Source: Xiphophorus maculatus (Eukaryota; Chordata; Actinopteri; Cyprinodontiformes; Poeciliidae). Taken from it: DNA of 64,000 nucleotides. Every line of letters begins with the position of its first letter. The stretch's first letter is position 1. The translations under genes were made by a program, and so were the position numbers. Below the pieces are notes generated by a model. The model was not told the DNA's origin. It saw nothing but the letters and a program-made list of their open reading frames with translations, and did not search any database. Shown piece after piece: positions 1-12,102 of the stretch. The stretch spans positions 15,962,402-16,026,401 of the forward strand of contig NC_036460.1 of assembly GCF_002775205.1 (NCBI RefSeq), in the 5' to 3' direction.

Positions 1-607
1 AAAAAATGTGTGTCATTGCATCACCAAACTTCTACTGAGTGGAAGAAGGAGTCGAACAAAGCATTACTGGTAAAAGTTACGATCACATATTAAAAAACAA
101 CAAATAAACCATCTGTGAAGGTTTATGCACAGATGGTTGCATTAACCACCTGTTTATGCAACAGATAAGTTCTTATGGACTAAAAAGAAGGACTTTTTAT
201 GTTCAACAATAAGTGACAGCTGCAACTTATTACCATTATTTTCCTAAATGGTTTGATTACAGCACCTTCTGATTGCAACAATCACTCCCTGTTCCACCAG
301 TGTAAACATCTGACCTGCTTGTTTCACTTATATTGAAAATGCTCATAATGAGAACTCATGAGTCCAACTTCTACAAAACATCCACCCAAAATTGAGAATC
401 ATCATCTAAATAAGCAGAAGTACAAAAATTATACTGATAAAGAGTTATTGAACTTACACTATGGTAGGCTTTTAATTTCATTATTTTTGATTTAAAATGT
501 GGAAACTGACTTGGGAGTAAAATGATCTGTTTATTTCAAGTGCAAAGGAAATCACAAAAAAGCAGTAATACGCTTTTAGCTCATGACTATAAGTGTGTAG
601 ACTGTAC
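1..607. other. veph1 intron sequence
   Basis: Intron downstream of the third visible veph1 exon. I see no exon and no recognisable repeat. Confidence 0.6.
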
Positions 608-3600
608 CTCCCAGCACACTGACGGTTATGGCCTCTGTATGTTCAGCCAGCAAGTCAGCTTTTGCTATAGCAGCCAGTGAGAGATAGCTGGACATGTTCC
701 TGCTCAGTTCCCGGTTCCCTCTCTGCAGGAATCGCACCGCCACTGGAACAGCCAGAGCCATGACTGAGGGGCAGCTGTAGTTCTGAGAAGACAAAAGAAG
801 AAAAGAAGTTCAGATCATGTGCCTAAGGAAAGACAAAATGATGTATTTCCCTTCTTCCTTATAATACAGTGCCTTACAAAAGTACTCACACCCCTTTAAC
901 TTGTTCATGTTTATTAGTACTCAATGCTTTGTGCTTTCCAAGAGTTGACAGCGTTAAAAGGAGCACATTTTGTGGGTTTTCTTCCCGCTGAACCAGGGGC
1001 TTCCCAGATCAGGAAACCCCTGGTTTGGAGAGTCTTGCCGACTTCTGATCACTTCACTTGAATGCATGTTGCATCAACATCCAAACCATGCCATTGTATT
1101 AGATGTCGGAAATGATTTCACTGGACTTATTTTGAGCAGTTCTTAAAGATAGGCAACAAGATTCTATGAAACAGTGTCATTGTTTTTAAATTGTTTTTAT
1201 TGTTTTATACTTGTGCATATGTATTAATTGTTTTTATCTTGTAACCATGTTGCTATGTATTGCAAATTTTTTGCTCAGGTCCCTCTTGAAAATGAGATCT
1301 AGATCTCAACAGGTTTTACCTGATTAAATAAAGGAATATATATATTAGGGCTAAAATTAAGACTATTGCGCACCGAGTGGCGGTTACTTCCTTGAAGCAG
1401 GAGGCCATATCGGTACTGCTAACTGAATAGCTGGCAGTGGCAAATTAAGGAGACCATGCACTTGTGTTAGCTTTGAAAAAATTGGTGACTAGCATGCATA
1501 GGCTCGTCACCCACTGGTCTGCCTACTTCATCTGTCCATTAGCACCTACAGTGTATATCTTTTTCTTTAAGAAAAACTTTATCAACTCGCGTTCTCACTA
1601 AAACCAGGAAGATAGAGCACATAACACCAGTTTTAAAGTGCCTACAATGGCTCCCAGTAGCTCAAAGAATAGACTTTAAAATACTGTTGTTAGTTTACAA
1701 ATCACTGAACGGCTTAGCACCACAATACATTAAAGATATGCTGTTGTTGTATCAACCTTCCAGACCTCTCAGGTCTTCCGGTTCTGGTTCTGCTCTGCAT
1801 CTCCAGAGCCAGAACCAAACGAGGAGAAGCAGCTTTCAGCATCTATGCACCACAAATTTGGAACAAACTTCCAGAAAACTGTAAAACAACTGAAACACTG
1901 ACTTCTTTTAAATCTCGACTAAAAGCCCACCTGTTTAGGATTGTATTTGAAAAGTAATTAATTACAAATTTATTGATGGAACTTGACTTAATGTCATGTT
2001 TTGATTGTTGTTTCTATGTTGCATTGTGTTTCTGTGTTTGTAATGATGTAAAGCACTTTGAAATGCCTTGCTGCTGAAATGTGCTATACAAATAAAATTT
2101 GATTGATTGATTGAACAAAAATGGTTGGTAAATGATATCTGTAAGCGACATACATTAGATGCATTGATGTGTTCTTTTGACAGAGTTTACTGTAATTCAA
2201 CATGACGTCAAGCATAAACATACTGTAGGAGTCCCACTCAGACTATATTCTAAAGTCTGAGTGGGAAAGGAGAAATATTATTTGAGATGCACTAGCACCC
2301 TCTAATGGACAGAGTGATTCCAAATGTATTCATACAACCTAAATAAATAGAAATTAAAACTCTGTCCTCACTAGTGTTACATGAAATTATAATTTGTTAC
2401 CCCAAAAACAACTTTCTTTAATGCCAATGCTTTAAATATTTTTAAAGAGTATGTTTTGTCTGCGCTACGACTCCCTTCTGCCACATGATGGCAGTGCAGA
2501 TACTGGGTTACCACAATACAATGAAGGTGATGTGAACTCAGTCAAATTATCAGTCTGCAGGATCTGCTCATTTTCTTTGAGAATAGATCTACAGGCTTAT
2601 ACATCCAACCTAATTCTCCATCTTTCTTGAGGGCTAAATTTAAATATCATAATTAAGACATTTCACAGAGTCTGTTTGGTGAATGTTCATTATAAGGCAG
2701 AAATCTCTGTTCGTGTTTACACTTGCCTGTGTTCAGTTTCTTTACAACCAGCAAGCCAATAAACCTCTTCCTCTAAGAAACCACTGCCTACATCTCTCCT
2801 GCTCCTAGTGGGAGTTTCAGAGGAAGGGTAAGACAAGTGTGTTGGTGTAAATTCAAAATGACAGTGAGGTAAAGAGAGAATCAAAGATATTGGAGATCAG
2901 GGAGGCTAGGAATCAAGGAGAATGGTTTTTAAAAGGTAAAGAAAGAGAGACGCACAGTCTCCTGTGATAGCTATTGTAACTGGGACATGAGAATCAGACA
3001 GAGCTGTCAGAAGTTTTAGTCTCACCTCTGTGTGTGTCTGTGTGTGTGAGCACGCGAATGGGCTTTTTCTGAAGAGTTGGGCTCATTAGGATGGTATTAA
3101 CACATTCCCATTCCTGAAGGAACAAGAACAGGGGGGTGGAAAAGGCAGAGGACAGAGTTTGTTTATGTCTAAACCTTTTAGCTTGAGAAATCCGAGATGA
3201 GAAATCCTATTTTAAAGTTTCTTCATCAATAATTAGAATTTTTGTACCTTTTGTATAAAAATCAAGCAACGTTTATGTCATTTGAACATTCCATCCACCA
3301 TTTAAATAATTTTTGTGTACAAACCTTTCCCGATAACACACTTGTCTTCCAATCAAATTTTCAATAGTTATAGGATCCCAAAAAAATACAGCAATGGGTA
3401 AACATAAAAACTGGGCAAGGGCAAGTTAAATTTATCATGCACAGCACCTCCACAAGCTTTGGCACCCCTTATAAAGATGTGCAAAAAGCCTTAAAATAAA
3501 TTGTTTTTTAAGGGCAACTTGGTGACCTAGATGTCACTGTTTTCATAGTTATTTAACAGGGAGCTTTGAAGATTATTTTTAACATCCCATAGCATCCACC

Positions 3601-6380
3601 TCTCTGTCTACTTAAGTCCTGCTCCAGTCTTGTCATAATTTCAACTGCTTTAAACTCTTTATTATTGCCTTGAATGTAAAAAGTGGCAAGATCTATTCTT
3701 GATATACTGTGTTAAACATACACCCGTTTTGCTTTATTCACAAGTTTTCTTGTTTTTCTATACTGAAGAGCAGTTTAGACAAACAAGCCCCTGTGCCAAG
3801 TCCTATTTTTATCCTTGGGAGACAGGAAGTCATGCGTTATTAATTCGACATTCCTAGACACTTTGAACTCCAAAAGTGAAGAAAGTACAAAATTACTGAA
3901 AGAAATGCTCATGTTACACATATCTCTCATTCTATAGAAATGGTTTGGGTTAGCAATAATTTTACACATCTTAAATGGTAAATAGTGGTCTATGTGACAC
4001 TCGTACATATTTTAGTACCACTTTTATTTATGGTTCTGTTCAAGCTGAACTAACAGGTCATATGAAACCATCACAGACCCCTTTCTTGGTCAGGAAAATT
4101 GTTTCAAAAGTAGTTGTTATATGCAGGTACATGAGAGATGCTGTAATATTGCTTAACACACACATACACACACAGTCTCACTCTGAGGAAATGAATGTTA
4201 TTTGCACATGTGCAAGGATCACAAGTATTTGGTTCTGCACAGCGAAACTGTGTGCAAAGATTGCAGACCAGAGATTTGACCTTTACTTTTCAGGCTGTGA
4301 CATTCAATTCAATGTGGATATGTAATCCATTCACAAATGACCTTAGTAATAAACTTTGAACAGAAAAACACCCAAATGGCTTGATGCCTTTACTTTAGCC
4401 ATGTCTTAGTTTCAGTTTCTCCAGAAAATAGCACATTGTTAAATGAACTGATTAACAATGGCTGTCAGCAGTACTCTTGTTTGAATTAGTAATGCACTAA
4501 TTGATATCAGTACATCACTCAGAGAAAAGGCTTTAAAATGTCATACTGTTGCAAAAAAAGGTTGATTGTAGCTGATGTAATACACAGTGATACACTCTTA
4601 CAGAGGTAAGAGTGTATTACTATTATACTATAGTATCACACTAGGAGTATTGAATGCATTTTATAACTTGTTGAAGTTAAAAAATAATATTCCTATGTGT
4701 AATAAAATTTAGAAATTTCCTCACCATTTCAATTATTTTAATTACAATAGAGTGCCTTGCAAAAATGAATAATTAATATAAAAAATTAATATAGTTTATG
4801 TTTTTTTTATTATTTTACTTTTTAATGTTTGGGCTTCTTACAACCAGAAACTTCAATGCATTTTATAGGGATTTTACGTTTATGGTTTCTCAACATTCAC
4901 AGTTCATACTAAGCTGTGGCATCGTTGCATTATTTTATTGGTTTCATTCTTATTTGTATATTTTTTTAATGTGTTGCTAGTTGAATAGCTTCTCCGAATA
5001 ATGCTCTTTTTGCTGGCCTTCTCAGTTTAGGTTGATGTCCATGTCTAAGTAGGTTGGCAGTTGTGCCACTTTGTCTTCTTTTTATCAGCTGATGTTCAGC
5101 AATGTTTTGTTTTTCAACCTTACCCAGCTTTACACTTTTACACAACTGTATTCCTGACCTGCTATTTTTCTTTTGAATGTAAGGGCTAGATTTAAAATTA
5201 AATGACTGTTTACTAATCTGATGAAGCTATAAGCTGTACCACGTTTTATGTATCTCTTGATAAGTGACACTTCAAAAGATAAGTGAAAGATAAATCATTA
5301 TTTATAGTCTTTAAGTGAGACATTGTTTTTTATCTGAAGAATTGCACCAAAATCTGTAAGAATCATTATGGTCATTTTCACAATGACCATAACGATTCTA
5401 TTCTATTCTATTCTATTCATACTTCACCTTATGTCAGTTTGTCACAAAATCCCAATAAAAAGAAGTTTGTGGCTGTAATCTGACAAAAAATGAAAAAGCC
5501 CAAGGACTACAAATAGGTTTAAAAGTTGCTATTGTTCCCTTATTTAAGGGAATAGGTTATATTTAATAAACTTGAGGTGATTAAATATAATCACCTTTGA
5601 AAAGCCTTGTATTTTCAGTACACAGCTATGAATGGACCATGTTGAAAGAAAATACTAATACAGTTGTAAGAGCCTCTTAATAGACTTTGTAAATAGGTGA
5701 ACATCTTAGTGTATAGAAACCACATTTTTAAGAAGATTCCAAATGTCAAACTTATTTAACACCACAGGCATAAATTTCCATCTGATGACAGGTATGTGCA
5801 AAGCTATGTCCTTTAAGAGTTCCAGGTCATCAAACCCCCCAGTGTCTGTCTCTGATGAGAATGTACCTGCAGGATGCAGCTGGTGATGTCAGAGGCTATC
5901 TTTGCGTGCGGCGTGTCTTCTGTGCTTTCCCCTTGAGGAGTCAGGTTATGCTCAAGACAAGACTCCCACAGGCCCACCAGGGCCGTGCTGTGTCGCTCAA
6001 TGGAGCAGGTCTCTCGGATGGCCGTGGTGATGCGTGTGATGCAAATCTCGACCACGGCCTGATCATTGTCGTTGGTCAAATAGTCCTGTCGGCCGGCAGA
6101 AAGAAGCAGGCGGCAAAATTAAGAATATTAATAAGACATGACAAAATAAATAATTCATTAAAGTGGCATTTGCTATGCAAGTATTTACATAACTCTCAAA
6201 GGACTGTGTATTGGTTTTGCCTGTTTAGACATGCTTACTGACTGGTGAACAGGAGATGTCCTTGATCTGATCCAGAGCTTCAGACAGGCCGTCTTCGATC
6301 TCCGTGTCCTCTAGAGAGAACAGGTCTCCTGCTCTGGACAGGTCCCTCTGACCGAGGACCCGACTAAACAACTGGTGCAT
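608..6380 (-). CDS. veph1: Ventricular zone-expressed PH domain protein (Melted homologue), N-terminal exons; gene continues beyond left edge
   Basis: Three coding exons on the minus strand, read from high to low coordinate: 6380-6243 (codons 1-46), 6085-5867 (73 codons, phase 0 at both ends) and 782-608 (58 codons plus one base). The protein begins [19 protein letters not shown] and continues with [20 protein letters not shown] and [20 protein letters not shown], which I recognise as the conserved N-terminal helical region of VEPH1/Melted. The ATG at 6380 has A at -3 and matches the family start. An acceptor at 6404/6403 shows that the 5' UTR begins in another, upstream exon. Donors are GTCAGT, GTACAT and GTACAG. 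The family protein is about 830 residues with a C-terminal PH domain, so most of the gene lies outside the window. VEPH1/Melted proteins bind membrane phosphoinositides and modulate TOR/FOXO or TGF-beta signalling in other animals; that role is inferred by family. Confidence 0.93.
866..912. mobile_element. Tc1-like terminal inverted repeat fragment
   Basis: The run beginning CAGTGCCTTACAAAAGTACT and followed by CACACCCCTTTAAC closely resembles the terminal repeat common to many fish Tc1-like elements. No matching right end or transposase is attached. Confidence 0.5.
1140..1340 (+). mobile_element. LINE 3' tail fragment
   Basis: The closing segment, TCCCTCTTGAAAATGAGATC, then a run ending in TTACCTGATTAAATAAAGG, has the form of the 3' end of a common fish LINE. 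A second diverged copy of the same end lies at 28305-28355. No coding part is attached. Confidence 0.45.
1588..2117 (+). mobile_element. L2-type LINE, 5'-truncated 3' end
   Basis: The sequence encodes the last part of a reverse-transcriptase ORF ([20 protein letters not shown], then [20 protein letters not shown], a motif typical of L2-family LINEs in fish), followed by a 3' UTR that ends in an ATTGATTGATTG repeat tail. The frame breaks after about position 1880, so the copy is dead. The target-site duplication is not clear. Confidence 0.75.
2232..2266. repeat. Perfect 13-bp inverted repeat
   Basis: Arms TCCCACTCAGACT (2232-2244) and AGTCTGAGTGGGA (2254-2266), with a 9-base loop. It is not part of a transposon I recognise. 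Confidence 0.85.
3440..3515. mobile_element. Tc1-like element scrap
   Basis: The phrase TTTGGCACCCCTTATAAAGA, followed by TGTGCAAAAAGCCTTAAAATAAATT, resembles the interior of common fish Tc1/mariner repeats. Only a short diverged piece remains. Confidence 0.35.
4590..4617. repeat. Perfect 12-bp inverted repeat
   Basis: Arms ATACACTCTTAC (4590-4601) and GTAAGAGTGTAT (4606-4617) with a 4-base loop. Confidence 0.85.
5359..5399. repeat. 18-bp inverted repeat with one mismatch
   Basis: Arms AGAATCATTATGGTCATT (5359-5376) and AATGACCATAACGATTCT (5382-5399), with a 5-base loop. It abuts a short TATTC tandem repeat that continues to about 5418. Confidence 0.85.
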
Positions 6381-7183
6381 TCTGACCCTGAAGGAGCCGT
6401 CCGCTGAGACCAGCTATACTCAGGACTTTACAATTAAGTTTTGGAGAATGAATAAAACATAACAGTGTGGAGAAAATCCTGAACTAAAGAAATACCTTTT
6501 CTGTTTGACTTTTTGAAGAAAGATATGAAATGTCAACCAGAGTTATTTGCATTTTAACAGTAGCACCTAAGTCCACCTCTGTGAGTCCAGGATCAGGTAG
6601 GCTGCATGTGACTGGACCAGTTTGAGCCAAGCTTTTCTGGCTCAGTGTGAGGTCTGTTAGTGTGGATGACAGCCATATTCTGAAGAAAGGAGTCCTGAAA
6701 GAGCAAAGTCCTGAAAGAGAAAGAAGAGAGAAACAAAACAAGAAAAAAAAAATCAAACACAAGACATGCAGCACAGGATAAACCCAAACTAGAAAGCAGA
6801 ATCATCTGAATGTGTTTGAAAAGTCCCAGTGTCTCTCACTTAAGCATGTTGGAAGGTAGACTTGATAGCAAACTACCAGATGTTAGGGCAGCAGAGCTGA
6901 TTAGTGTTTCTGTCAGGAGTAGAGAAGGACAGCTGTTTGGATGGCTCTTTTCTTTTCCGTCACTGAACAGAGCTCAGAGACAGATGGGAATGCAGTTGGA
7001 AAGTGAGAACTTCTACAAAATTAACACCACATGTTAATTTTTGGAAAGTTTGGAAAAAGCCTAAGTAAATGTTGGTAATGGCATCAAAAATAATGCCATA
7101 GCAGTCAGAAGATAAACCTGCAATCTAGCAAGAAATCCAGACCCCACAGTCTGTGTTTCTTTAATTGGTGTTTATCATTATAG

Positions 7184-8311
7184 CAGTGGTGGGCCGTCAG
7201 GGCCTGCAAAGCCTTCTCTGCTGGCCTAAAAATATCTGAATCACAGACTGATGTTAATTATATTTTGTCCATGAATACGTATTAAATAAATCCAAATGGT
7301 CTGTCCGCTTCCTTTCACTGTTAGCCCCCTGGTTGCGCTGCTTCCAGACGTGTATTTTCATATTTAAGCATTTAACCAATCACATTTCAGCCACTATTTG
7401 TTGCCAGGGTCAAAGAAATCTGCCTGGAGGCCTTCACAATCAGTTCCGCGGGCCCTGTAGCATAACATAAATGTCGATCAAACTGTTGCTTCAACCAATC
7501 AGATTTTGAGCTGGCGACACCAAGGCCCTCTAGCAGGTGTACGGAAACGTCAGCGTATTCACACGCTCTGATTGGCTAGTCAAAGCGTGTACTAGCCAGA
7601 GCTAGCAAACTGCATCTGTAGCGAGCTGCACAAGCAAAGATATTGTTGTGTTGATTTAATAGCTGGTTTGTCAACCCACAATGGGTGAAGGAGGAGAAGA
7701 AATGGATTTGATTGGAGATTTACTGTCAAAGCCATTTTCAAGACGGACTTTTCAAGAAAAGCTGGACGTTGTTAAGCAAGGTCGGGCAACTCCGAAGCTA
7801 GCGAGCCTGTCACAACCGGGAAAAGGATTTGTCCGCCACTTTCAGTCTAAGTACGAGCGGCACTCCTGGCTCACAGGCTCCTAGGAACGCTGCAAATTAT
7901 ATTGCTGGGAGTCAACGGACATTCTCAGCCCTTAAGCGAATTAAAACTTATGCCAGAAATACGACAGGGCAGGCTGGACTTTCAGCATTAGCTTCGATGG
8001 CGATAGAAAAGGACTTCTTCATGGAAGTGAAACGCATGGATAATCTGCACAACAGAGTAATTGAAATGTTCTTGAGGAAAGAAAGGAGGATGGATTTTGT
8101 GTACAAATAATCAGGATTTTTGGTGAGTAAAATGTTGCTATATTCCTAAATAATATTGCAATTTTATCAGGTTATTTTTTATGCTTTTTTATGTGTGTTG
8201 CAGCTGTACCTGCAGTAGAAGTTTTATAGCCATAAAATAGTTTTTGAGGGTTGGATTGATTCAGACTGAGCACTACTGAAGGCCTAGGTGTGAAATGCAC
8301 GGCCGCCACTG
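7184..8311 (+). mobile_element. hAT-family DNA transposon, internally deleted, with intact 8-bp target-site duplication
   Basis: The element starts CAGTGGTGGGCCGTC and ends GCACGGCCGCCACTG, which are imperfect terminal inverted repeats beginning with CAGTGG. It is flanked on both sides by the identical 8-mer CATTATAG (7176-7183 and 8312-8319), the duplication length of hAT transposition. It is 1128 bp long, too short for a complete hAT transposase gene. Inside are a plausible N-terminal coding start (7681) and a C-terminal hAT-like piece (7892-8110), so the middle of the transposase has been lost. Such a copy could only have moved with help from a full-length relative. Confidence 0.9.
7681..8110 (+). 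pseudogene. hAT transposase remnant (N- and C-terminal pieces)
   Basis: An ATG at 7681 opens a 67-codon frame (MGEGGEEMDLIGDLLSKPFS...) reminiscent of the N-terminus of ZMYM/hAT-type transposases. A second frame ending at 8110 holds SQRTFSALKRIKTYARNTTG, followed by LSALASMAIEKDF, a C-terminal dimerisation-region motif of hAT transposases. The two frames overlap out of register and the catalytic core and zinc finger are absent, so this is a deletion derivative and not a working gene. Confidence 0.75.
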
Positions 8312-10598
8312 CATTATAGTAGTCCTGGATGATGTGGCTGAAAAACGTATCTCGATATATACATTTCATATCAGTCAATAACTGTTTAATCCACAGTTTT
8401 CACTGTTTCATGATCCTGTCACCAGTTCACCACTGTTCCTTTCTTTTGATAGATGCTGAGCACTTAATAGTTCACAAGAAGTGGCGTTTGGGAGGTTCTC
8501 TGACCTCCCTATCAAGCCATGTCAAATCCACTGAAATCTTTGACCAATTTTCCTGCGTTTAACACATCAAATCTCAGGACAAAATGCTCTATTTTTAAAG
8601 TGTAGACAAAGACGGGCAGAACTGTCAGGTCCATTACACAACACCACCACAAAAACTTCATATAAAGGTGAAACTGCCTAAAAAGGAAAAAGTGAGTCCA
8701 AGAATTTCCAATAAGTTTTAGTTCAGTAAGAAAGAAAAAGCAGATATTCTCAGATCAACACCAGGCTACAATGTCCCCAGCTCCACTGCAGTTGGCAGTT
8801 CACACATTTGCTCAGTGGAAACACAATACTATCTTTTTTGTCCCCAGCCTACCTGCTTTTAATCCAAGGTTATTCTTTTAGAAACTGTCCGCTCTTTGCA
8901 AGAGCATGGTTAATATATGATGACTTGATCTAAAGCCTTTGGCAATCTGTCACATATCTGCAACCAAATGGTGCTTAGCTTCCAAAATGCACACAAACGA
9001 ATTGCTATCCATCTCAAAAATATTTATATTTTGGTAAGACATAGTGTAAAACATATTTTTACAATAATTACTATTGCTAGTTCAAAGATTTAAACTACAT
9101 GCCTTTACTGTGTGATGTGAAGAAAGGTAAAGTTGTGGGATTTGAAAGTAACACGTTAACCATTTACGTGCGACGGTCGCTCGCCTTGTCAGCTTTAATA
9201 AAACATTAAAACATTAACTCTAAAAGCAACACCACCAAAAAACGAGCGAACACTCCCACACCAGTTAAACTGGGCCCTTTTGTTTCCTCTCCTGCTTGGA
9301 TATGAGGCTAAATAAATGTATCTGTGTCACTCTGTGCTTCCAGTATGAGCTTCCCTCTTCAATCGGACACAATCTAATCCTCACACAGTTTCCCTGTCAG
9401 CCACACAGAAGTGGGCCTGAGCCAGACCAAAGGAAAACACAAAGCAGATCATTGGGGAGACTTATCTGTGCTGCCAAGCCAGCGCCGGCCATGAAGACTA
9501 TGCCAAGACACAACAACAGGATTCTTTACTGGTCCTAGCCTGGACCACAGTACTAAAAAAAATAAAAAAGAAACTAAGCAACTATAGAGCAAAGAGATTT
9601 ATCTTTAACCCACAGGCATGCCAACAAAGGAGCATTACATTTATAGGATCAGAGATGGAAGGAGCTTAAGAATTAAAACCATAATGAGATCCTTTTATTT
9701 TTCCCGTGCATTTTTTTCTCATTCTCCACCAACGGAGTACTAGTTATACTAGTATAATATTCTATAAAATGTTTCTGATGTCCATGTCCAAATTTCTCTA
9801 CAACATACTATGGTTGCATTAATAACATCCATAAAATGATTCTTTTTTTCCTTCCCATCTTATACTTACAGGCTGTTGTGAACAATTAGGAACCCATGGT
9901 TTTTAAAGTGTAGGTTTAAACCCGTTCTGAAGTTTTTGCTCGTGCAGCACAAGTTTAACAGCAATTTTTAATCAACTTACAATATTTCCTTCCTATTCTC
10001 TGAATCAGTTTATTAATATTTTGTTTCCCTTGTTCTCTCTGGCTTCTTCTTCTATACCCAAACATTGCATACCTCAGAAATCGGACTATTGAATTCTGGT
10101 AGAAAACTGGTAGATATCGCTGTTTTAGTCTTATTAAAACTAAGCATTTAATAAAGGTAAGGTGCAACTTTTGACACCCATGACCCCAAATACAAGAATG
10201 CAGGCAACAGAAAGTCATTTAGTACATAGCTACCAGATAAAACACTTAGCAATAAAATTGTAGTGGGCCAAAGAGGCAACGGGACAAGGCAAAAAAGAAG
10301 GGAAAATAATTCAATAGGAGGAAGAAACAAAACTCGCACGGAGATATGCAGACTGGGGACAGAGGCAAGGGAAAGTCAGAGATGGATAATGTTTCAGTGT
10401 CCTGAATTCTGGATCCAATCTGCAGAATGCTGGCAAATATTGCTTCCATTAGTTCCCCTGAATACTGTACACACAATCACAAAGAGTAGGATACAGTGCC
10501 TGTTTATGTACAGCATGAGCCTGCGCTCTCAATATGTCACAGAGCACCTGAGTAACTGAGCACCGGTGTGTTGGCGTAGGCGTGTGGGTGTGTGTTGG

Positions 10599-10613
10599 TG
10601 TGTGTGTGTGTGT
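10599..10613. repeat. GT microsatellite
   Basis: A short uninterrupted GT run at the end of a GT-rich stretch starting about 10565. Confidence 0.8.
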
Positions 10614-10774
10614 ACACATAGCGAGGGAAAAAAGTGGGTCTGAGGAATTTCAGTTCTTAAACAATCAGCAAGTTACTATTAATCACCCAGCTACGGCTGA
10701 ACAAGCTTAGGAATGTACCCTTTAGACATTCATTGGTGTTTTAAGTTCTGTTGTGTTACTTTTGACAATTGGTG

Positions 10775-10788
10775 GTTACCATAGTAAC
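10775..10788. promoter_or_regulatory. X-box-like RFX site
   Basis: GTTACCATAGTAAC fits the RFX consensus (GTNRCC, spacer, RGYAAC) with a 2-base spacer. No gene start is nearby, so it may be fortuitous or part of a repeat. Confidence 0.35.
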
Positions 10789-11364
10789 CAGTAACTTGCA
10801 GCTCGTTCCCTTTTTCTGTTGCTGTCTGTTACTGTGGTGTGTATTAGAATAAGCTGTGTTTTCTTTACAAATATTATATTTTACAATATATTTTGGACAA
10901 ATGTGATAGTGTACAGTGTTTCTTAAGTAAACCTGCTAAGTTTTGTGTATATTTTTAGATGTCATCATTGTTAATTTAGCTAATTTTAGCTTGTTTAATT
11001 GTACAAATGTTAACTGCTTCTAACTGCTATTGCTTTCTAGTTTGTTGAGGGTTATTTATTGTATTTTATTTAATGTATAGAGGGCAGAAGCTGCTAGACT
11101 GGCGATAACCACCAACTTGTTTTTTTTCTCTTCTTAAGTTTTAATTTTTGATACAAAGTAATGTTTCAGTTATTAACTCTGTTAGTGTTTGAATATTACA
11201 TGTATGATTTTATTTTCTGCTCTAAAATACATAGTCATTGTTATTTATGTTAAAGATGAGATTAGCTATGTGGATTAATGATATGAATTTACCACTATAC
11301 GATCACAGCCCCCTTTTTCTGTTGTTGTCTGTTACTGTGGGGGCAGAAGCTGAAACCTTCAAAA

Positions 11365-11925
11365 CAAAACATCAAATAGGACAAATATACTGTATTTCAT
11401 TAAGTAACAAACAAATGACTTCTACTGCCATAATTAAATGAAAATAAATTCATTGTCTACTATTCACAAAAAAAAATGTTTGGTGCTCTCTGGCATCTTG
11501 CTTTCAGCACAGAGTCTGAGAGGCTTTTCCTCTATCAAACATGCTATTTATTTTTGTCTCGTATTTAGTGGAAATATTGATGTTCTGAAAAATGATAAGC
11601 TTTTTCAACCTCCACAGCTCCACTGTTGAAAATGAGGAATGAACATTCACAAATGACACTGAAATAAATTCTAATCCAACATGTGGTTTGAGGTGATTCC
11701 TCTGGAACCTGTTGGAGGAAAAATATCCCAACTTCACAAGATGTGGCTTTAACCCAACAGAGCTCTGTGGTTCCTCCTATCAGTCTGAAATTTATCATAT
11801 TGAGGTCATCAAACCAAAGTTCAGATCTGCCATAACTGACTGACACCTTCTGTCCTCAGGTTTGCAACCAGTTCCTGACTATGAGAAACCAGTAACCTCC
11901 TCCCAGTGTCAGAATGTCACTAAGG
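11365..11925. repeat. Unclassified interspersed repeat, copy A
   Basis: Two blocks (about 11365-11455 and 11757-11925) align in order with 18536-18805, sharing for example TTCCTCCTATCAGTCTG and CATAACTGACTGACACC. Copy A carries about 300 extra bases between the blocks. No coding potential or terminal repeats were recognised. Confidence 0.7.
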
Positions 11926-12039
11926 AAGAAACTGCATTAGGTTTTCTATCACTTTGATATTTCTACTATAACTAATGGATATTTGCATATAAAATAAGTG
12001 GATAGAGTTTCATTTACAATTTTTATATCTTTGTGTCGA

Positions 12040-12102
12040 TATAGCCGGCTGGTGAGAGAAAAAGTAGATCTTGGTCTCAAAAGGTTTGGGCACCCCTGCT
12101 TT
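12040..12102. mobile_element. hAT-like MITE end
   Basis: The segment ending TTTGGGCACCCCTGCTTTA resembles the right terminus of fish hAT-type MITEs. The left end was not located. Confidence 0.35.

Larger units (their letters stand above)
783..5866. other. veph1 intron with LINE and Tc1 remnants
   Basis: A 5.1-kb intron between veph1 coding exons. It contains a Tc1-like terminal repeat near 866, LINE 3' tails at 1140-1340 and 1588-2117, a Tc1-like scrap near 3440, several perfect hairpins and a short TATTC tract at 5396-5418. The remainder is unremarkable AT-rich sequence. Confidence 0.6.
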
